A stretch of 47,306 nt of DNA from Enterococcus hermanniensis (GCF_001885945.1 NZ_JXKQ01000012.1:1-47306), one strand, 5' to 3'. Positions 15,513 to 24,589 are shown, counted from the first letter of the stretch. Notes: generated from the letters alone by a model not told the origin. Translations and numbers: made by a program.

Positions 15513-15726
15513 TATAATTCACATCACTTTCTTTTAGGCTATTATTGACAACCACTAACAATTCTCGACTAGTAAAGTCGATGACTTCCAACATGTCCCC
15601 CTCTTCCGGCGGACCATTCAATACTTTGTAATCATACCAACTACCAAAAATGCGAATAATCCCCAGTTCAATGGCGCTTTTACTGCGAAAACATTTTCCC
15701 ATTGTTTTCTGCATCTGATAATCCAC
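15499..15726 (-). CDS. small NfeD-like OB-fold protein
   Basis: 75 residues. The stretch IELGIIRIFGSWYDYKVLNG followed by PPEEGDMLEVIDFTSRELLVV resembles the C-terminal OB domain of NfeD proteins (pattern V-R-i-G-x-W-D-a, then EGD-V-V). There are no transmembrane helices, so only the soluble NfeD part is present. GTG 15726 is chosen since AAAGGAG lies 8 nt upstream; an in-frame TTG at 15744 falls on that ribosome site. Overlaps the SPFH gene by 14 nt, the classic NfeD-stomatin pairing. Confidence 0.75.
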   Translation of the reverse strand: MDYQMQKTMGKCFRSKSAIELGIIRIFGSWYDYKVLNGPPEEGDMLEVIDFTSRELLVVVNNSLKESDVNYIVNF

Positions 15727-15818
15727 TGAATCCACTCCTTTCAAAGGGGTTCTCGCCCTTTGTGATAGTATATCAGAATTTTAGCTATTATATTTTTATC
15801 CTCTTTATCTTTTTATAC

Positions 15819-15852
15819 AAAAAAACCAACGCTCAGTCACAAACGTCGGTTT
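15819..15852 (-). terminator. terminator-like hairpin with no obvious gene
   Basis: Minus strand AACCGACG / CGTTGGTT (one G-T pair) then seven T. It lies beyond the csp terminator, so either a second stop for read-through or the end of a short unannotated RNA. Confidence 0.55.
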
Positions 15853-15943
15853 CATCAGCATGATGGCATGCCTACAATCTAAAGATAAACTCTTGTATTA
15901 CACGATTAGCAATAATAAGATGGCCACTTATGATAATTAGACA

Positions 15944-15972
15944 CAAAAAAACCGTCTCTATAAAGAGACGGT
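15944..15972 (-). terminator. intrinsic terminator of the cold-shock gene
   Basis: Perfect stem ACCGTCTCT / AGAGACGGT, 4-nt loop, T run on the minus strand. Confidence 0.85.
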
Positions 15973-15988
15973 AACATGGTTGTTTTAA

Positions 15989-16189
15989 TTAAGCTTTAAC
16001 GATGTTAGTTGCTTGAGGACCACGTTGGCCATCTTCAACGTCGAAAGTCACTGCTTGACCTTCTTCTAAAGTTTTGAATCCGTCGCCTTGGATTGCTGAG
16101 AAGTGTGCAAATACGTCGTTGCCGTCTTCGCCAGTGATGAAACCAAAGCCTTTATCTGAGTTAAACCATTTTACAGTACCGTTATTCAT
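15989..16189 (-). CDS. cold-shock protein (CspA/CspB family)
   Basis: 66-residue RNA chaperone with one cold-shock OB fold. RNP1 (KGFGFI, 13-18) and RNP2 (VFAHF, 26-30) are intact; the start [12 protein letters not shown] and the end [12 protein letters not shown] are typical. The ATG has AGGAGG upstream. A leader of about 120 nt is likely, usual for csp mRNAs, where it allows temperature control. Confidence 0.96.
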   Translation of the reverse strand: MNNGTVKWFNSDKGFGFITGEDGNDVFAHFSAIQGDGFKTLEEGQAVTFDVEDGQRGPQATNIVKA

Positions 16190-16315
16190 AAATATTTCCT
16201 CCTGATACGCATCAAAGTACGTTCTTTATTTTTGCAATTAATTGTTGAGAGTAAAAGGAGTTTAATACTGTTAAATATATAGCTCAAATCACATTTCAAA
16301 ATCGATTACTTAATT

Positions 16316-16324
16316 AGTATAGCA
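16316..16324 (-). promoter_or_regulatory. candidate extended -10 promoter of csp
   Basis: Minus-strand TGCTATACT; no strong -35. Gives a leader of about 120 nt. An alternative, TTGAGC-N17-TAAACT, lies closer to the gene. Confidence 0.4.
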
Positions 16325-16419
16325 TGGTCAGTTCCATAATGCTACCTATTTGCTGAATTAATATAGTTATATTTTTCTAAAGAAGCATTTAAAGGGATTA
16401 ATACAGCATTTTGAACCAC

Positions 16420-16460
16420 AAAAAAATACTAAATAACTATATTAACATAGCTATTTGGTA
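16420..16460 (-). terminator. intrinsic terminator of the tRNA-Gly gene
   Basis: Minus strand TACCAAATAGCTA / TAGTTATTTAGTA (pairs including two G-T) then seven T, starting 8 nt after the tRNA. Confidence 0.75.
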
Positions 16461-16467
16461 CCTTTTA

Positions 16468-16538
16468 AGCGGGTGACGAGAATCGAACTCGCGACGGAAG
16501 CTTGGGAAGCTTCTGTTTTACCACTAAACTACACCCGC
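16468..16538 (-). tRNA. tRNA-Gly (anticodon CCC)
   Basis: Full cloverleaf on the minus strand: acceptor GCGGGTG / CACCCGC, D arm GTTT-AGTGGTA-AAAC, anticodon stem GAAGC / GCTTC around loop TTCCCAA (anticodon CCC, reading GGG) and T arm GCGAG-TTCGATT-CTCGT. Discriminator base T; the 3' CCA is not encoded, so it must be added by the CCA-adding enzyme. A lone tRNA with its own promoter and terminator. Confidence 0.95.
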
Positions 16539-16550
16539 AATACATTTTGA

Positions 16551-16579
16551 AGTATAACGCTTTTTATTTTATTCAGCAA
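16551..16579 (-). promoter_or_regulatory. promoter of the tRNA-Gly gene
   Basis: Minus-strand TTGCTG (16574-16579), 17 nt, TATACT (16551-16556), ending 12 nt before the mature 5' end. Confidence 0.65.
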
Positions 16580-16601
16580 CTATTTTATAGAAGCAATTCA
16601 G

Positions 16602-16630
16602 TTGACAATTTGACCTTTACTGATTATTGT
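16602..16630 (+). promoter_or_regulatory. promoter of the thioredoxin-like gene
   Basis: TTGACA (16602-16607), 17 nt, TATTGT (16625-16630), then an AGGAGG ribosome site. Confidence 0.65.
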
Positions 16631-16671
16631 TCAATAAATAATGAACTATTATAAGTAGGAGGAATTGTTCT

Positions 16672-17010
16672 ATGGATCGTTTAGCAAATGTCCAAAGTGA
16701 TCTAACCAATCAAATAAATACGATTGTTTTTATTTCTTCACCGACATGCAGTATCTGTCACGTCGATGAACCCAAAGTACGTCAACTAGCTGCTGACTAC
16801 CATATCCCCTTCTATCATTTAAGTATTATCGAAGATCCTGAATTGGCTGGTTTCTTTGAAGTATTGACTGTACCGGCTGTCTTGATTTATCACGAAGGAA
16901 AAGAAGTCGCTCGTCAAGCGCGTTTTATTGATTTTAATAATTTGGAAAAACTATTGATTGAATTACCTAAAAATAATCTTCCAACTGACTATGAAGCATT
17001 ATTCAAATAA
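16672..17010 (+). CDS. thioredoxin-like protein
   Basis: 112-residue cytoplasmic thioredoxin-fold protein. Active site CSIC (about 26-29, within SSPTCSICHVDEPK) differs from the CGPC of housekeeping thioredoxin; the cis-proline is in TVPAVLIY. It may reduce a particular disulfide or act in low-molecular-weight thiol chemistry; the partner is unknown. Own promoter and terminator; convergent with rex. Confidence 0.88.
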   Translation: MDRLANVQSDLTNQINTIVFISSPTCSICHVDEPKVRQLAADYHIPFYHLSIIEDPELAGFFEVLTVPAVLIYHEGKEVARQARFIDFNNLEKLLIELPKNNLPTDYEALFK

Positions 17011-17039
17011 AAAAAGTTGAGCAACTGCTCAACTTTTTT
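17009..17039. terminator. bidirectional terminator between the thioredoxin-like gene and rex
   Basis: Perfect stem AAAAAGTTGAGCA / TGCTCAACTTTTT with a 2-nt loop, working on both strands. Confidence 0.88.
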
Positions 17040-17682
17040 ATTTGGCTTCTTTATCTGGGTTGTGGTGTAAGAAATAAATCAATGTTTGTAATTCATTGGT
17101 TAAGTCAACACTTTGGATAATGACATCACTCGGTGCAGTCAATCGTGCCGCCGTAAAGTTCAAAATCCCTTTGATTCCTGCATCTACTAATTGATCAACA
17201 ACTGTTTGTGCTTGTGGCGCAGGTAAAGTCAAAATCGCAATTTCAATTTGTTGTAATTTGATTTGTTCGACCATATTGTCTAACGGATAGACCGGGATAC
17301 CATCGACGATTCGACCTACGATATCTTCTTTGACATCAAAGGCACAGCTGACCCGGATACTATTACTTTGATGGAATTTAAATTTCAGCAATGCACTTCC
17401 TAAATTACCGACACCGACTAGTGCGACGTTCGTTAATTGGTCATCGTTCAAAATCTTTCCAAAGAAATGTATCAAGTCTTCTACATCATAACCATATCCA
17501 CGTTTCCCTAACTCACCAAAATAAGAAAAATCACGGCGAATCGTTGCGCTGTCGACTTGGATCGCCTCACTTAGTTCTGTAGATGATACTTTTGTTTTTC
17601 CAGCATTATTTAATATACGTAAATACCGATAGTATAACGGCAATCGTTTAACAGTCGCTTTTGGTATTGATTGTTCTTTCAC
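17038..17682 (-). CDS. rex: redox-sensing transcriptional repressor Rex
   Basis: NADH/NAD-responsive repressor of fermentation and respiration genes. 214 residues: winged-helix domain (about 1-80; VKRLPLYYRYLRIL, VDSATIRRDFSYFGELGKRGYGY) then a Rossmann domain with GVGNLGSALLKF (about 90-101). GTG start with AAAGGAG upstream. Ends at a shared terminator. Confidence 0.96.
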   Translation of the reverse strand: MKEQSIPKATVKRLPLYYRYLRILNNAGKTKVSSTELSEAIQVDSATIRRDFSYFGELGKRGYGYDVEDLIHFFGKILNDDQLTNVALVGVGNLGSALLKFKFHQSNSIRVSCAFDVKEDIVGRIVDGIPVYPLDNMVEQIKLQQIEIAILTLPAPQAQTVVDQLVDAGIKGILNFTAARLTAPSDVIIQSVDLTNELQTLIYFLHHNPDKEAK

Positions 17683-17884
17683 AATAACTCTCCTTTATTA
17701 AAAATTTTCGTAAATGTTGACTACTGAACTATAATAGCAAGAATAATACTAAAAATGCAACGCTATTGCTCGAAAATTTGTGAAAAAATCACGATTTCCT
17801 AATTTATCTCCTTCTAATCGCTTCAAGGCTAAAAATATGATAGACTGAAGCCATTCGAAAAAATAAATTTAAGGAAGATATTCA

Positions 17885-19804
17885 ATGATTTTATTACAAG
17901 CAAATCAAGTTGCCCGCCACTTTGGTGCAGATATTTTATTTGAAAATATCCACTTAGAAATCGCCAGCAAAGCCCGGATTGGCTTAGTTGGACGAAATGG
18001 TGCTGGAAAATCAACTTTACTAAAAATAATCGCTAATATTGAAGCCCCAGACGGTGGACAAGTCGTTAAAAATAAACAAGCGACATTGGGCTATTTAGCT
18101 CAAGATACCGGTTTAGATTCCAACGAAACTATTTGGAATGAAATGCTCAAGGCATTCGATACGGTTCGTAAAATGGAACGTCGAATGCGTGAAGTGGAAG
18201 TAGCCATCGGCGAAACACCGGAAAGTGATAAACGCTATGCTTCTTTATTAAAAGAGTACGATCAACTGCAACATGATTTCAACGAACAAAATGGTTATGG
18301 TTATGAAAATGAGATTCGTAGTGTCTTACACGGCTTTAAATTTGATGAAAGTTTTTATGCCAAAGAAATCAGCACATTATCCGGAGGACAACGAACGCGT
18401 TTAGCCCTTGCTAGAATGTTACTTGTACGACCCGATATCTTGATTTTAGATGAACCAACCAATCATTTAGATATTGAAACTTTAGCTTGGCTAGAGGATT
18501 ATCTGCAAGGTTATTCAGGTGCACTTTTAATTGTCTCACATGACCGATACTTTTTAGATCGTGTTGTCAATGAAATCTACGAGCTTTCCCGACATAAGAT
18601 TCGTCATTATACCGGCAACTATTCACGGTATCTTGATTTAAAAGCCGCTCAGCTTGCTAGTGATTGGAAAGCGTATGAGAAACAACAAGCGGAAATCGAC
18701 AAACTAGAAGATTTTGTTGCGCGTAATCTCGTCCGTGCTTCGACAACTAAACGGGCACAAAGTCGTCGAAAAACATTGGAAAAAATGGATCGCTTAGATC
18801 GACCCGATGGCAAAGAAAAATCAGCTAACTTTATGTTCGATATCGATAAGCTTTCTGGAAATGTCGTCTTACAAGTCGAAGATGCGGCAATTGGTTATGA
18901 AGAAGCATTATCCGATCCCATCAATATGGATGTTCGTCGGGAAGATGCGATTGCTTTAGTTGGGCCAAACGGGATTGGTAAATCCACCTTGTTGAAATCG
19001 TTGATTGGCAAACTGCCGTTTATCAAAGGTGATGCCCACTTTGGAACGAATGTCTCTATTGGTTATTATGACCAAGGCCAAGCAGATCTACATGGAAACA
19101 AAACCATTTTAGCGGAACTGTGGGATGAACATCCTACTACCCCAGAAAAAGATATCCGTAATGTTCTTGGTGGCTTTTTATTCAGCGGTAACGACGTCGA
19201 AAAAACCATTCCTCTATTGAGTGGTGGTGAAAAGGCACGGGTCGCATTAGCCAAACTGTCTATGAACAAAGAGAACTTTTTAATTCTTGATGAACCGACC
19301 AACCATTTGGATATCGATAATAAAGAAGTGCTAGAAAATGCCTTGATTGATTATCAAGGAACATTGCTATTCGTCTCACATGACCGATACTTTATCAATC
19401 GTATCGCTAATAAAGTGATTGAACTATCTCCTGAAGGCAGTAAATTATATTTAGGTGATTATGATTATTATTTAGAAAAGAAAAAAGAAGAAGAAGAAAT
19501 CGCTGAACTTCAAGCTAAAGAAGAAACGCCTATCGAAGCACCTAAAAAGAAATTTTATCAAGACAAAGAACAACAAAAATTGATCCGCAGTTTACGTCGC
19601 AAAATCGAAACAATCGAAGAAAATTTAACTGCTTTAGATGAAAGTATCGCCTCTTTAGAAAATCAGATGAGCCAACCTAAAGTGCTAAATGACCACGTCG
19701 AATTAATGGCTTTAACCAATGACTTAGAGACTAAAAAGGCTGAACAAGAAGAACAACTGACCAGTTGGGAAGAACTAAGCCTTGAATTAGAAGAATTTGA
19801 ATAA
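17885..19804 (+). CDS. ABC-F family ATPase (YdiF type)
   Basis: 639-residue cytoplasmic protein with two ABC ATPase domains and no membrane segments, the ABC-F plan of ribosome-associated translation factors. Domain 1: Walker A GRNGAGKST (about 38-46), LSGGQRTRLALARML, LDEPTNHLDIE. Linker (about 245-310) rich in Lys/Arg. Domain 2: GPNGIGKST, LSGGEKARVALAKL, LDEPTNHLDID. The tail (about 555-639) is a coiled coil. It lacks features that would let me call it an antibiotic-resistance member; housekeeping is more likely. Confidence 0.9.
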   Translation: MILLQANQVARHFGADILFENIHLEIASKARIGLVGRNGAGKSTLLKIIANIEAPDGGQVVKNKQATLGYLAQDTGLDSNETIWNEMLKAFDTVRKMERRMREVEVAIGETPESDKRYASLLKEYDQLQHDFNEQNGYGYENEIRSVLHGFKFDESFYAKEISTLSGGQRTRLALARMLLVRPDILILDEPTNHLDIETLAWLEDYLQGYSGALLIVSHDRYFLDRVVNEIYELSRHKIRHYTGNYSRYLDLKAAQLASDWKAYEKQQAEIDKLEDFVARNLVRASTTKRAQSRRKTLEKMDRLDRPDGKEKSANFMFDIDKLSGNVVLQVEDAAIGYEEALSDPINMDVRREDAIALVGPNGIGKSTLLKSLIGKLPFIKGDAHFGTNVSIGYYDQGQADLHGNKTILAELWDEHPTTPEKDIRNVLGGFLFSGNDVEKTIPLLSGGEKARVALAKLSMNKENFLILDEPTNHLDIDNKEVLENALIDYQGTLLFVSHDRYFINRIANKVIELSPEGSKLYLGDYDYYLEKKKEEEEIAELQAKEETPIEAPKKKFYQDKEQQKLIRSLRRKIETIEENLTALDESIASLENQMSQPKVLNDHVELMALTNDLETKKAEQEEQLTSWEELSLELEEFE

Positions 19805-19869
19805 CTACAACTTTTGCCCGATGACACCTCCCTCTTTTTTCGTTTTAATTAAGATGTGGAGGTGTTTTT

Positions 19870-20526
19870 ATGCGCAAACGAACACGTACGTTTCCAATCT
19901 TACTTGGATTCTTTTTAGTTTTGGGTAGTTTGGGCCTCTTGGCATTGCGTTCCTTTGATTTTCATGCAAGTAGTCAAGATGATTTCTCAACTCAAGCCAA
20001 TCACTATTTAAAAGAGCAAGGACAAGATTTCTCTTTATTACTACAAACTGATTCTCGTTGGGCAGATACAGCTTACGGGAGCGGCTCAGATAAAAATGAT
20101 TTAGCAACGAATGGTTGTGCGATTACATCGCTGGCAATGATCCTTTCTTATTATGACGATCGTGCTGTCTTACCTACGGAAATTCTCCAATGGAGCGGCA
20201 ATCGTTATTACCAATCAGGTCAAGGGACTGCCTGGTCAATTTTCTCAGCTTTTGCTCAAAATTATAGCTTAACTGTCGAAGATTTAGGCACCAATCAAAC
20301 AAACATCCAACAACATTTATCCCAAAATCAACCATTAGTGATTTCCGTGCGTCCAGGAGAATTTACTGAAGTTGGTCACATTATGGTAATAAAAAAAGAT
20401 GTCCATAGTAATCAAATCGTCGTTTATGATCCCAACGATACGGCTGAGAAAAAACATTACGCAACACTTTATTCTCTTGATCAACTAGTCCCTCAAATCG
20501 CCAATGCCTGGGTCTACACAAAATAA
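19870..20526 (+). CDS. C39-like cysteine peptidase, secreted or membrane-anchored
   Basis: 218 residues: an N-terminal hydrophobic signal/anchor (about 8-27, FPILLGFFLVLGSLGLLALR), then a Peptidase_C39_2 papain-like domain. Catalytic Cys is in NGCAITSLAM (about 83), His in VGHIMVI (about 168) and Asp in VYDPND. LLQTDSRWADTAYGSG is the usual entry motif. It acts outside the cytoplasm; the substrate is unknown. It begins 65 nt after the ABC-F gene with a ribosome site TGGAGGTG. Confidence 0.85.
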   Translation: MRKRTRTFPILLGFFLVLGSLGLLALRSFDFHASSQDDFSTQANHYLKEQGQDFSLLLQTDSRWADTAYGSGSDKNDLATNGCAITSLAMILSYYDDRAVLPTEILQWSGNRYYQSGQGTAWSIFSAFAQNYSLTVEDLGTNQTNIQQHLSQNQPLVISVRPGEFTEVGHIMVIKKDVHSNQIVVYDPNDTAEKKHYATLYSLDQLVPQIANAWVYTK

Positions 20527-20555
20527 AGCTGACGCAAGCGTCAGCTTTATTTTTA
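20525..20555 (+). terminator. intrinsic terminator of the C39-like gene
   Basis: Perfect stem AAAGCTGACGC / GCGTCAGCTTT, 2-nt loop, then TATTTTT. Confidence 0.85.
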
Positions 20556-20713
20556 TGGGGTTCCTGTTTTACAGGGAAAAAAGATTATTTTTAGGGTTGC
20601 ATTCATCTTACTATCAATAAATGAAAAAGCTATGACCTTTTACAACTAAAGTTAGAAAAAAGTATGCTCAAATTGTGAAAGCATCATTATTTATTCACTA
20701 AAGTGGCTGAAAT

Positions 20714-20747
20714 AAAAAAAGCGGACAACTAATGAAAGTTGCTCGCT
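20714..20747 (-). terminator. intrinsic terminator of potABCD
   Basis: Minus strand AGCGAGCAACT / AGTTGTCCGCT (two central mismatches) then seven T. Confidence 0.65.
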
Positions 20748-20763
20748 CTTTGTTTTTCATAAT

Positions 20764-21834
20764 CTATTTCCGATACATTTTAAATTCTAAATACAGATCA
20801 TTATAGATCCCTAAATATTTTGAGCCTAAGTCTTGATAGACTTCTAGGTGGCTGATCGTTTCATCGTCTGGATAAAACTGTTTATCTTCAGAAAGGCTTT
20901 TAGGCAACATAGCTAACGCTTTTTTATTCGGGGTCGAATAGCCAATGTATTCCGCATTTTGTTTCGCCGATTCTGGTTTTAGCATAAAATTGATAAAATC
21001 ATATGCCCCTTTTTGATTTTTAGCTGTTTTGGGCATTACAATATTATCAAACCAAAGATTAGAGCCTTCAGGCGGGATGACATAATGCAAATGGCTGTTT
21101 TCAGCCATCATATCGGCAGCTTCACCAGAGAAAGTCACAGCGACAGCACTTTCTTCATTCGCCATATACATCTTGATTTCATCGGCAACGATAGCTTTGA
21201 CATTTGGTGTCAAACTGCTTAATTTATTGACTGCTTGGTTCAATTGATCTACATTTTTACTATTAAGTGAATAGCCTAAAGTAGTCAAGGACAGGCCCAT
21301 CACTTCACGTGCCCCATCGATCAACATGATATTATTTTTTAATTCTGGTCGCCACAAATCATTCCAATGTTTGATCTTATCACTAGAAATAAATTTATCA
21401 TTATAAACAATTCCTAACGTCCCCCAAAAATATGGAATCGAATATTGATTGTTGCGGTCAAAATCCAAATCTAAAAAACGCGAATCGATATTTTCTAACC
21501 CTTTGATTTTTGAATGATCTAATGGCAACAACAAATTTTCTTTTTTCATTTTTTGGATCATATATTCACTGGGAATAGCGATATCATACGCCGTTCCACC
21601 TTGCTTGATTTTGGCTTCCATCGCTTCGTTCGAATCAAACGTTTCATAATTGACTTTGTACCCATATTCTTTTTCAAATTGTTTGATCAATTCCGGATCA
21701 ATATAATCGCCCCAATTGTAAATATTCAAAACATTCGAACTCGCATTAGAGGTGCGATTCAGATGGAGCACCGCTAAGGTCAGCAAAATAATGATCGCGA
21801 TGACCCCGATAAAAAGTGAGCGAAGTTTTCTCAT
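20764..21834 (-). CDS. potD: spermidine/putrescine ABC transporter substrate-binding protein
   Basis: Polyamine-binding subunit, 356 residues. After a hydrophobic N-terminus (about 8-25) comes the PotD signature LNIYNWGDYIDPELI; further matches are YDIAIPSEYMIQKM, YSIPYFWGTLGIVYND and GSNLWFDNIVMPKTAKN. There is no lipobox cysteine, so it is held by the uncleaved helix or released after cleavage. Start overlaps the potC stop by 4 nt. Last gene of the operon. Confidence 0.93.
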   Translation of the reverse strand: MRKLRSLFIGVIAIIILLTLAVLHLNRTSNASSNVLNIYNWGDYIDPELIKQFEKEYGYKVNYETFDSNEAMEAKIKQGGTAYDIAIPSEYMIQKMKKENLLLPLDHSKIKGLENIDSRFLDLDFDRNNQYSIPYFWGTLGIVYNDKFISSDKIKHWNDLWRPELKNNIMLIDGAREVMGLSLTTLGYSLNSKNVDQLNQAVNKLSSLTPNVKAIVADEIKMYMANEESAVAVTFSGEAADMMAENSHLHYVIPPEGSNLWFDNIVMPKTAKNQKGAYDFINFMLKPESAKQNAEYIGYSTPNKKALAMLPKSLSEDKQFYPDDETISHLEVYQDLGSKYLGIYNDLYLEFKMYRK

Positions 21835-22676
21835 TTCAGTACTGCCACCTCCTCAAATTCACGTTTGCGTTTGCGAGCTTTTTTCGACGTATCGCGACTT
21901 ATAAAGTAATACCCACCTACTAATAGCAAGGAGAAGATAAAGACCAAAGTTGATAAGGCATTGATTTCCAAGCTAATTCCTTGGCGTGCGCGTGAATAGA
22001 TTTCTACAGATAATGTCGTAAAGCCGTTACCGGTCACGAAGAAGGTGACTGCAAAGTCATCCAACGAATACGTGAAGGCCATAAAGTAGCCAGCAATGAT
22101 CCCCGGTGTTAGAAACGGTAAAATAATATTGGCTAAAACTTGGAAATTATTTGCGCCTAGATCCCGTGCCGCATCGATCATTGAGTCATTCATTTCTTTT
22201 AACTTAGGTAAAACCATCAATACGACGATCGGGATACTAAACGCAATATGGGAAAGTAACACACTGACAAAACCTAATTGGAAACTTTTCAAATAGCCAC
22301 CAAGTAAAGTAAATAAAATCAAAAAACTGGCACCAATAATAACATCTGGTGAAACCATCAAGATATTATTTAATCCTAATAATGCATTTCTTGAGCCTCT
22401 CTTTTTAGTGTAATAAATGGCCATCGCACCAAAGGTTCCGATCATAGTTGCAAGCAACGCCGATAGAAATGCCAGAATAAATGTTTGAACAACGATACTA
22501 ATCAAACGACTATCTGAAAATAGATTTTGATAATGTTCCCAAGTAAACCCGGTAAAGGTACTCATGTTTCCACCAGCATTAAAAGAATAGAAAATCAAAT
22601 AAAAAATTGGAACGTATAATAAGACAAAGATAAAAACTAGATAAACATTGGCCCATGAGAAGGTTCTTTTTTTCAT
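21831..22676 (-). CDS. potC: spermidine/putrescine ABC transporter permease PotC
   Basis: 281-residue inner-membrane permease with six predicted helices. The EAA loop is at about 170-195 (DSMIDAARDLGANNFQVL then ILPFLTPG). YSFNAGG near the first periplasmic segment and SLDDFAVTFFVTG are PotC features. Overlaps potB and potD by 4 nt at each end. Confidence 0.93.
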   Translation of the reverse strand: MKKRTFSWANVYLVFIFVLLYVPIFYLIFYSFNAGGNMSTFTGFTWEHYQNLFSDSRLISIVVQTFILAFLSALLATMIGTFGAMAIYYTKKRGSRNALLGLNNILMVSPDVIIGASFLILFTLLGGYLKSFQLGFVSVLLSHIAFSIPIVVLMVLPKLKEMNDSMIDAARDLGANNFQVLANIILPFLTPGIIAGYFMAFTYSLDDFAVTFFVTGNGFTTLSVEIYSRARQGISLEINALSTLVFIFSLLLVGGYYFISRDTSKKARKRKREFEEVAVLK

Positions 22677-23482
22677 TTCACTCGTCCCCCTTTACGTCGT
22701 TCACCTGTCAACATCATCACGATAAACATCGCCACGATCAAAATCACACCGATCGTAGAACCCATACCCCAGTTTTGTGTCACTAAGAAGTGCTCTTCAA
22801 TTGCAGTCCCTAAAGTAATCACACGATTCCCCCCGATCAAACGTGTCAACATAAACAGTGATAACGATGGGATAAAGACAGCTTGCACTCCGCTTTTCAC
22901 ACCATTCATTGATAGTGGAAAAATCACCCGACGGAACGTATCAAAATTATTTGCACCTAAATCACGACTGGCACTGATCAATGAGGGATTGATTTCTTCC
23001 AAGGCATTGAAAATCGGCATGATCATGAAAGGCAATTCGATGTAAGCCGCAACAAACATAAAACTGAAATCCGTAAACAGCAATTGCTTCTGCCCGATGC
23101 CAATAAAGCTGAGAAAATCATTGACCGAACCATTCGCACTAAAGATTCCGATAAAAGCATATGCTTTCAGTAATAAATTAATCCATGTAGGTAAGACTAC
23201 CAACAATAATAATAATTGCCGATGCTTTAATTTTGATAAAAAATACGCAGTTGGATAACTGATCAACAGTGTCATCAAGGTGATCAAAGAGGCAAATAAT
23301 ACCGAGTTGACAGTCATCATTAAGTAAGTTTTTGATGTTAGGTACGTATGATAATTGCTTAAAGTAAACTGCCCGTTCATATCAAAGAAGGATTGATAGA
23401 CGATCAAAATCACTGGCGCGATCACAAAGAACAATAACCAGAAATAATACGGGATCGAATACAGACGACGCATGTTTTTCAT
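22673..23482 (-). CDS. potB: spermidine/putrescine ABC transporter permease PotB
   Basis: 269-residue permease, six predicted helices, EAA loop NPSLISASRDLGANNFDTFR followed by VIFPLSMNG. It begins IPYYFWLLFFVIAPVILIVYQSF, as PotB does. Ribosome site GGGGA upstream; 18 nt after potA. Confidence 0.93.
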   Translation of the reverse strand: MKNMRRLYSIPYYFWLLFFVIAPVILIVYQSFFDMNGQFTLSNYHTYLTSKTYLMMTVNSVLFASLITLMTLLISYPTAYFLSKLKHRQLLLLLVVLPTWINLLLKAYAFIGIFSANGSVNDFLSFIGIGQKQLLFTDFSFMFVAAYIELPFMIMPIFNALEEINPSLISASRDLGANNFDTFRRVIFPLSMNGVKSGVQAVFIPSLSLFMLTRLIGGNRVITLGTAIEEHFLVTQNWGMGSTIGVILIVAMFIVMMLTGERRKGGRVK

Positions 23483-23500
23483 TTGTATTTCCCCTTTCTA

Positions 23501-24589
23501 TCAGTCCTCGTAACTTTCTAAACGTGCTTCAAAGTCTTCTTCACTTTCGTTGAAGCGCATAACATGGATATCTTCCGGTTCGAAATACAATCCGACTTTA
23601 CTGCCGATCGTTGCTTTTTTCGTCGAATGGACCATCCACTCATTGCCATCTGCATCAATGCCATTCATTTCGTAATGAACACCACGAAATAATTGACTAT
23701 CAACGGTTACAACTAATTTGCCTTTTTCAGGCGTCGTTAAACTTAAATCCTCTGGACGCAAGACGATCTCTACAGGCTCATTCGGGCGCATCCCACCATC
23801 CACACATTCAAAATCTTTCCCGACAAAACGGACCAAATTATCGGCCACCATTTCACCTGAAACGATATTGCTTTCACCAACAAAATCCGCCACAAAATGA
23901 TTGATTGGTTCATCATAAATATCAACTGGCGAGCCACTTTGGACGATCTTGCCTTTATTCATCACAAAAATTTCATCACTCATCGCCAAAGCTTCTTCTT
24001 GATCATGTGTTACAAAAATAAAAGTGATCCCTAAACGTTTTTGCAGTGCACGTAATTCATACTGCATATCTGTTCGCAGCTTTAAATCTAAGGCTGAAAG
24101 AGGTTCATCTAGTAATAAAATCTTTGGTTCGTTCACGATTGCTCGAGCAATTGCTACCCGTTGACGTTGACCACCTGACATCTCAGTGATTTCTCTATTT
24201 TCATACCCAGGTAATTGCACCAATTTCAAAGCTTCTAATACTTTCTTTTCAATTTCTTTTTTTGATAGTTTTTTGATTTTCAATCCAAAAGCGACGTTCT
24301 CAAACACGTTCATATGGGGAAACAATGCGTAATCTTGAAATACGGTATTTACTTGTCGTTTGTTCGCTGGAACGTCATTCATTCGCTTTCCTTCTAAATA
24401 AATATCGCCTTCACTGGCATCTGTAAATCCCGCGATAATGCGCAAAATGGTTGTTTTCCCACAACCTGAAGGTCCTAATAAGGTATAGAAGCGGCCTTCT
24501 TCAATATCAAAATTTATTTTTTTCAACACAGGATCGTCATCGTCGTATTGTTTAACAACATCTTTAAATGAAATAATTGTTTTTGCCAT
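23501..24589 (-). CDS. potA: spermidine/putrescine ABC transporter ATP-binding protein
   Basis: 362 residues. ATPase domain (about 1-240) with Walker [10 protein letters not shown] (39-47), Q-loop [11 protein letters not shown], signature [14 protein letters not shown], Walker [12 protein letters not shown] and the switch His in FVTHDQEEA. The C-terminal part (about 280-350) is a regulatory TOBE domain (VLRPEDLSL). Energises PotBC for polyamine import. AGGAGG before the ATG; 22 nt after the regulator gene. Confidence 0.96.
   Translation of the reverse strand: MAKTIISFKDVVKQYDDDDPVLKKINFDIEEGRFYTLLGPSGCGKTTILRIIAGFTDASEGDIYLEGKRMNDVPANKRQVNTVFQDYALFPHMNVFENVAFGLKIKKLSKKEIEKKVLEALKLVQLPGYENREITEMSGGQRQRVAIARAIVNEPKILLLDEPLSALDLKLRTDMQYELRALQKRLGITFIFVTHDQEEALAMSDEIFVMNKGKIVQSGSPVDIYDEPINHFVADFVGESNIVSGEMVADNLVRFVGKDFECVDGGMRPNEPVEIVLRPEDLSLTTPEKGKLVVTVDSQLFRGVHYEMNGIDADGNEWMVHSTKKATIGSKVGLYFEPEDIHVMRFNESEEDFEARLESYED

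Noticed and set aside
17778-17794. Possible Rex operator TTGTGA-N5-TCACGA between rex and the ABC-F gene
   Set aside because: The Rex consensus has a 6-nt spacing and a symmetrical TCACAA half; this is one base short with a mismatched half-site. I see no promoter it would clearly control.
17885-19804. ABC-F protein as an antibiotic-resistance determinant
   Set aside because: Its sequence fits the housekeeping YdiF type; nothing in the linker or context indicates an antibiotic-resistance ABC-F.
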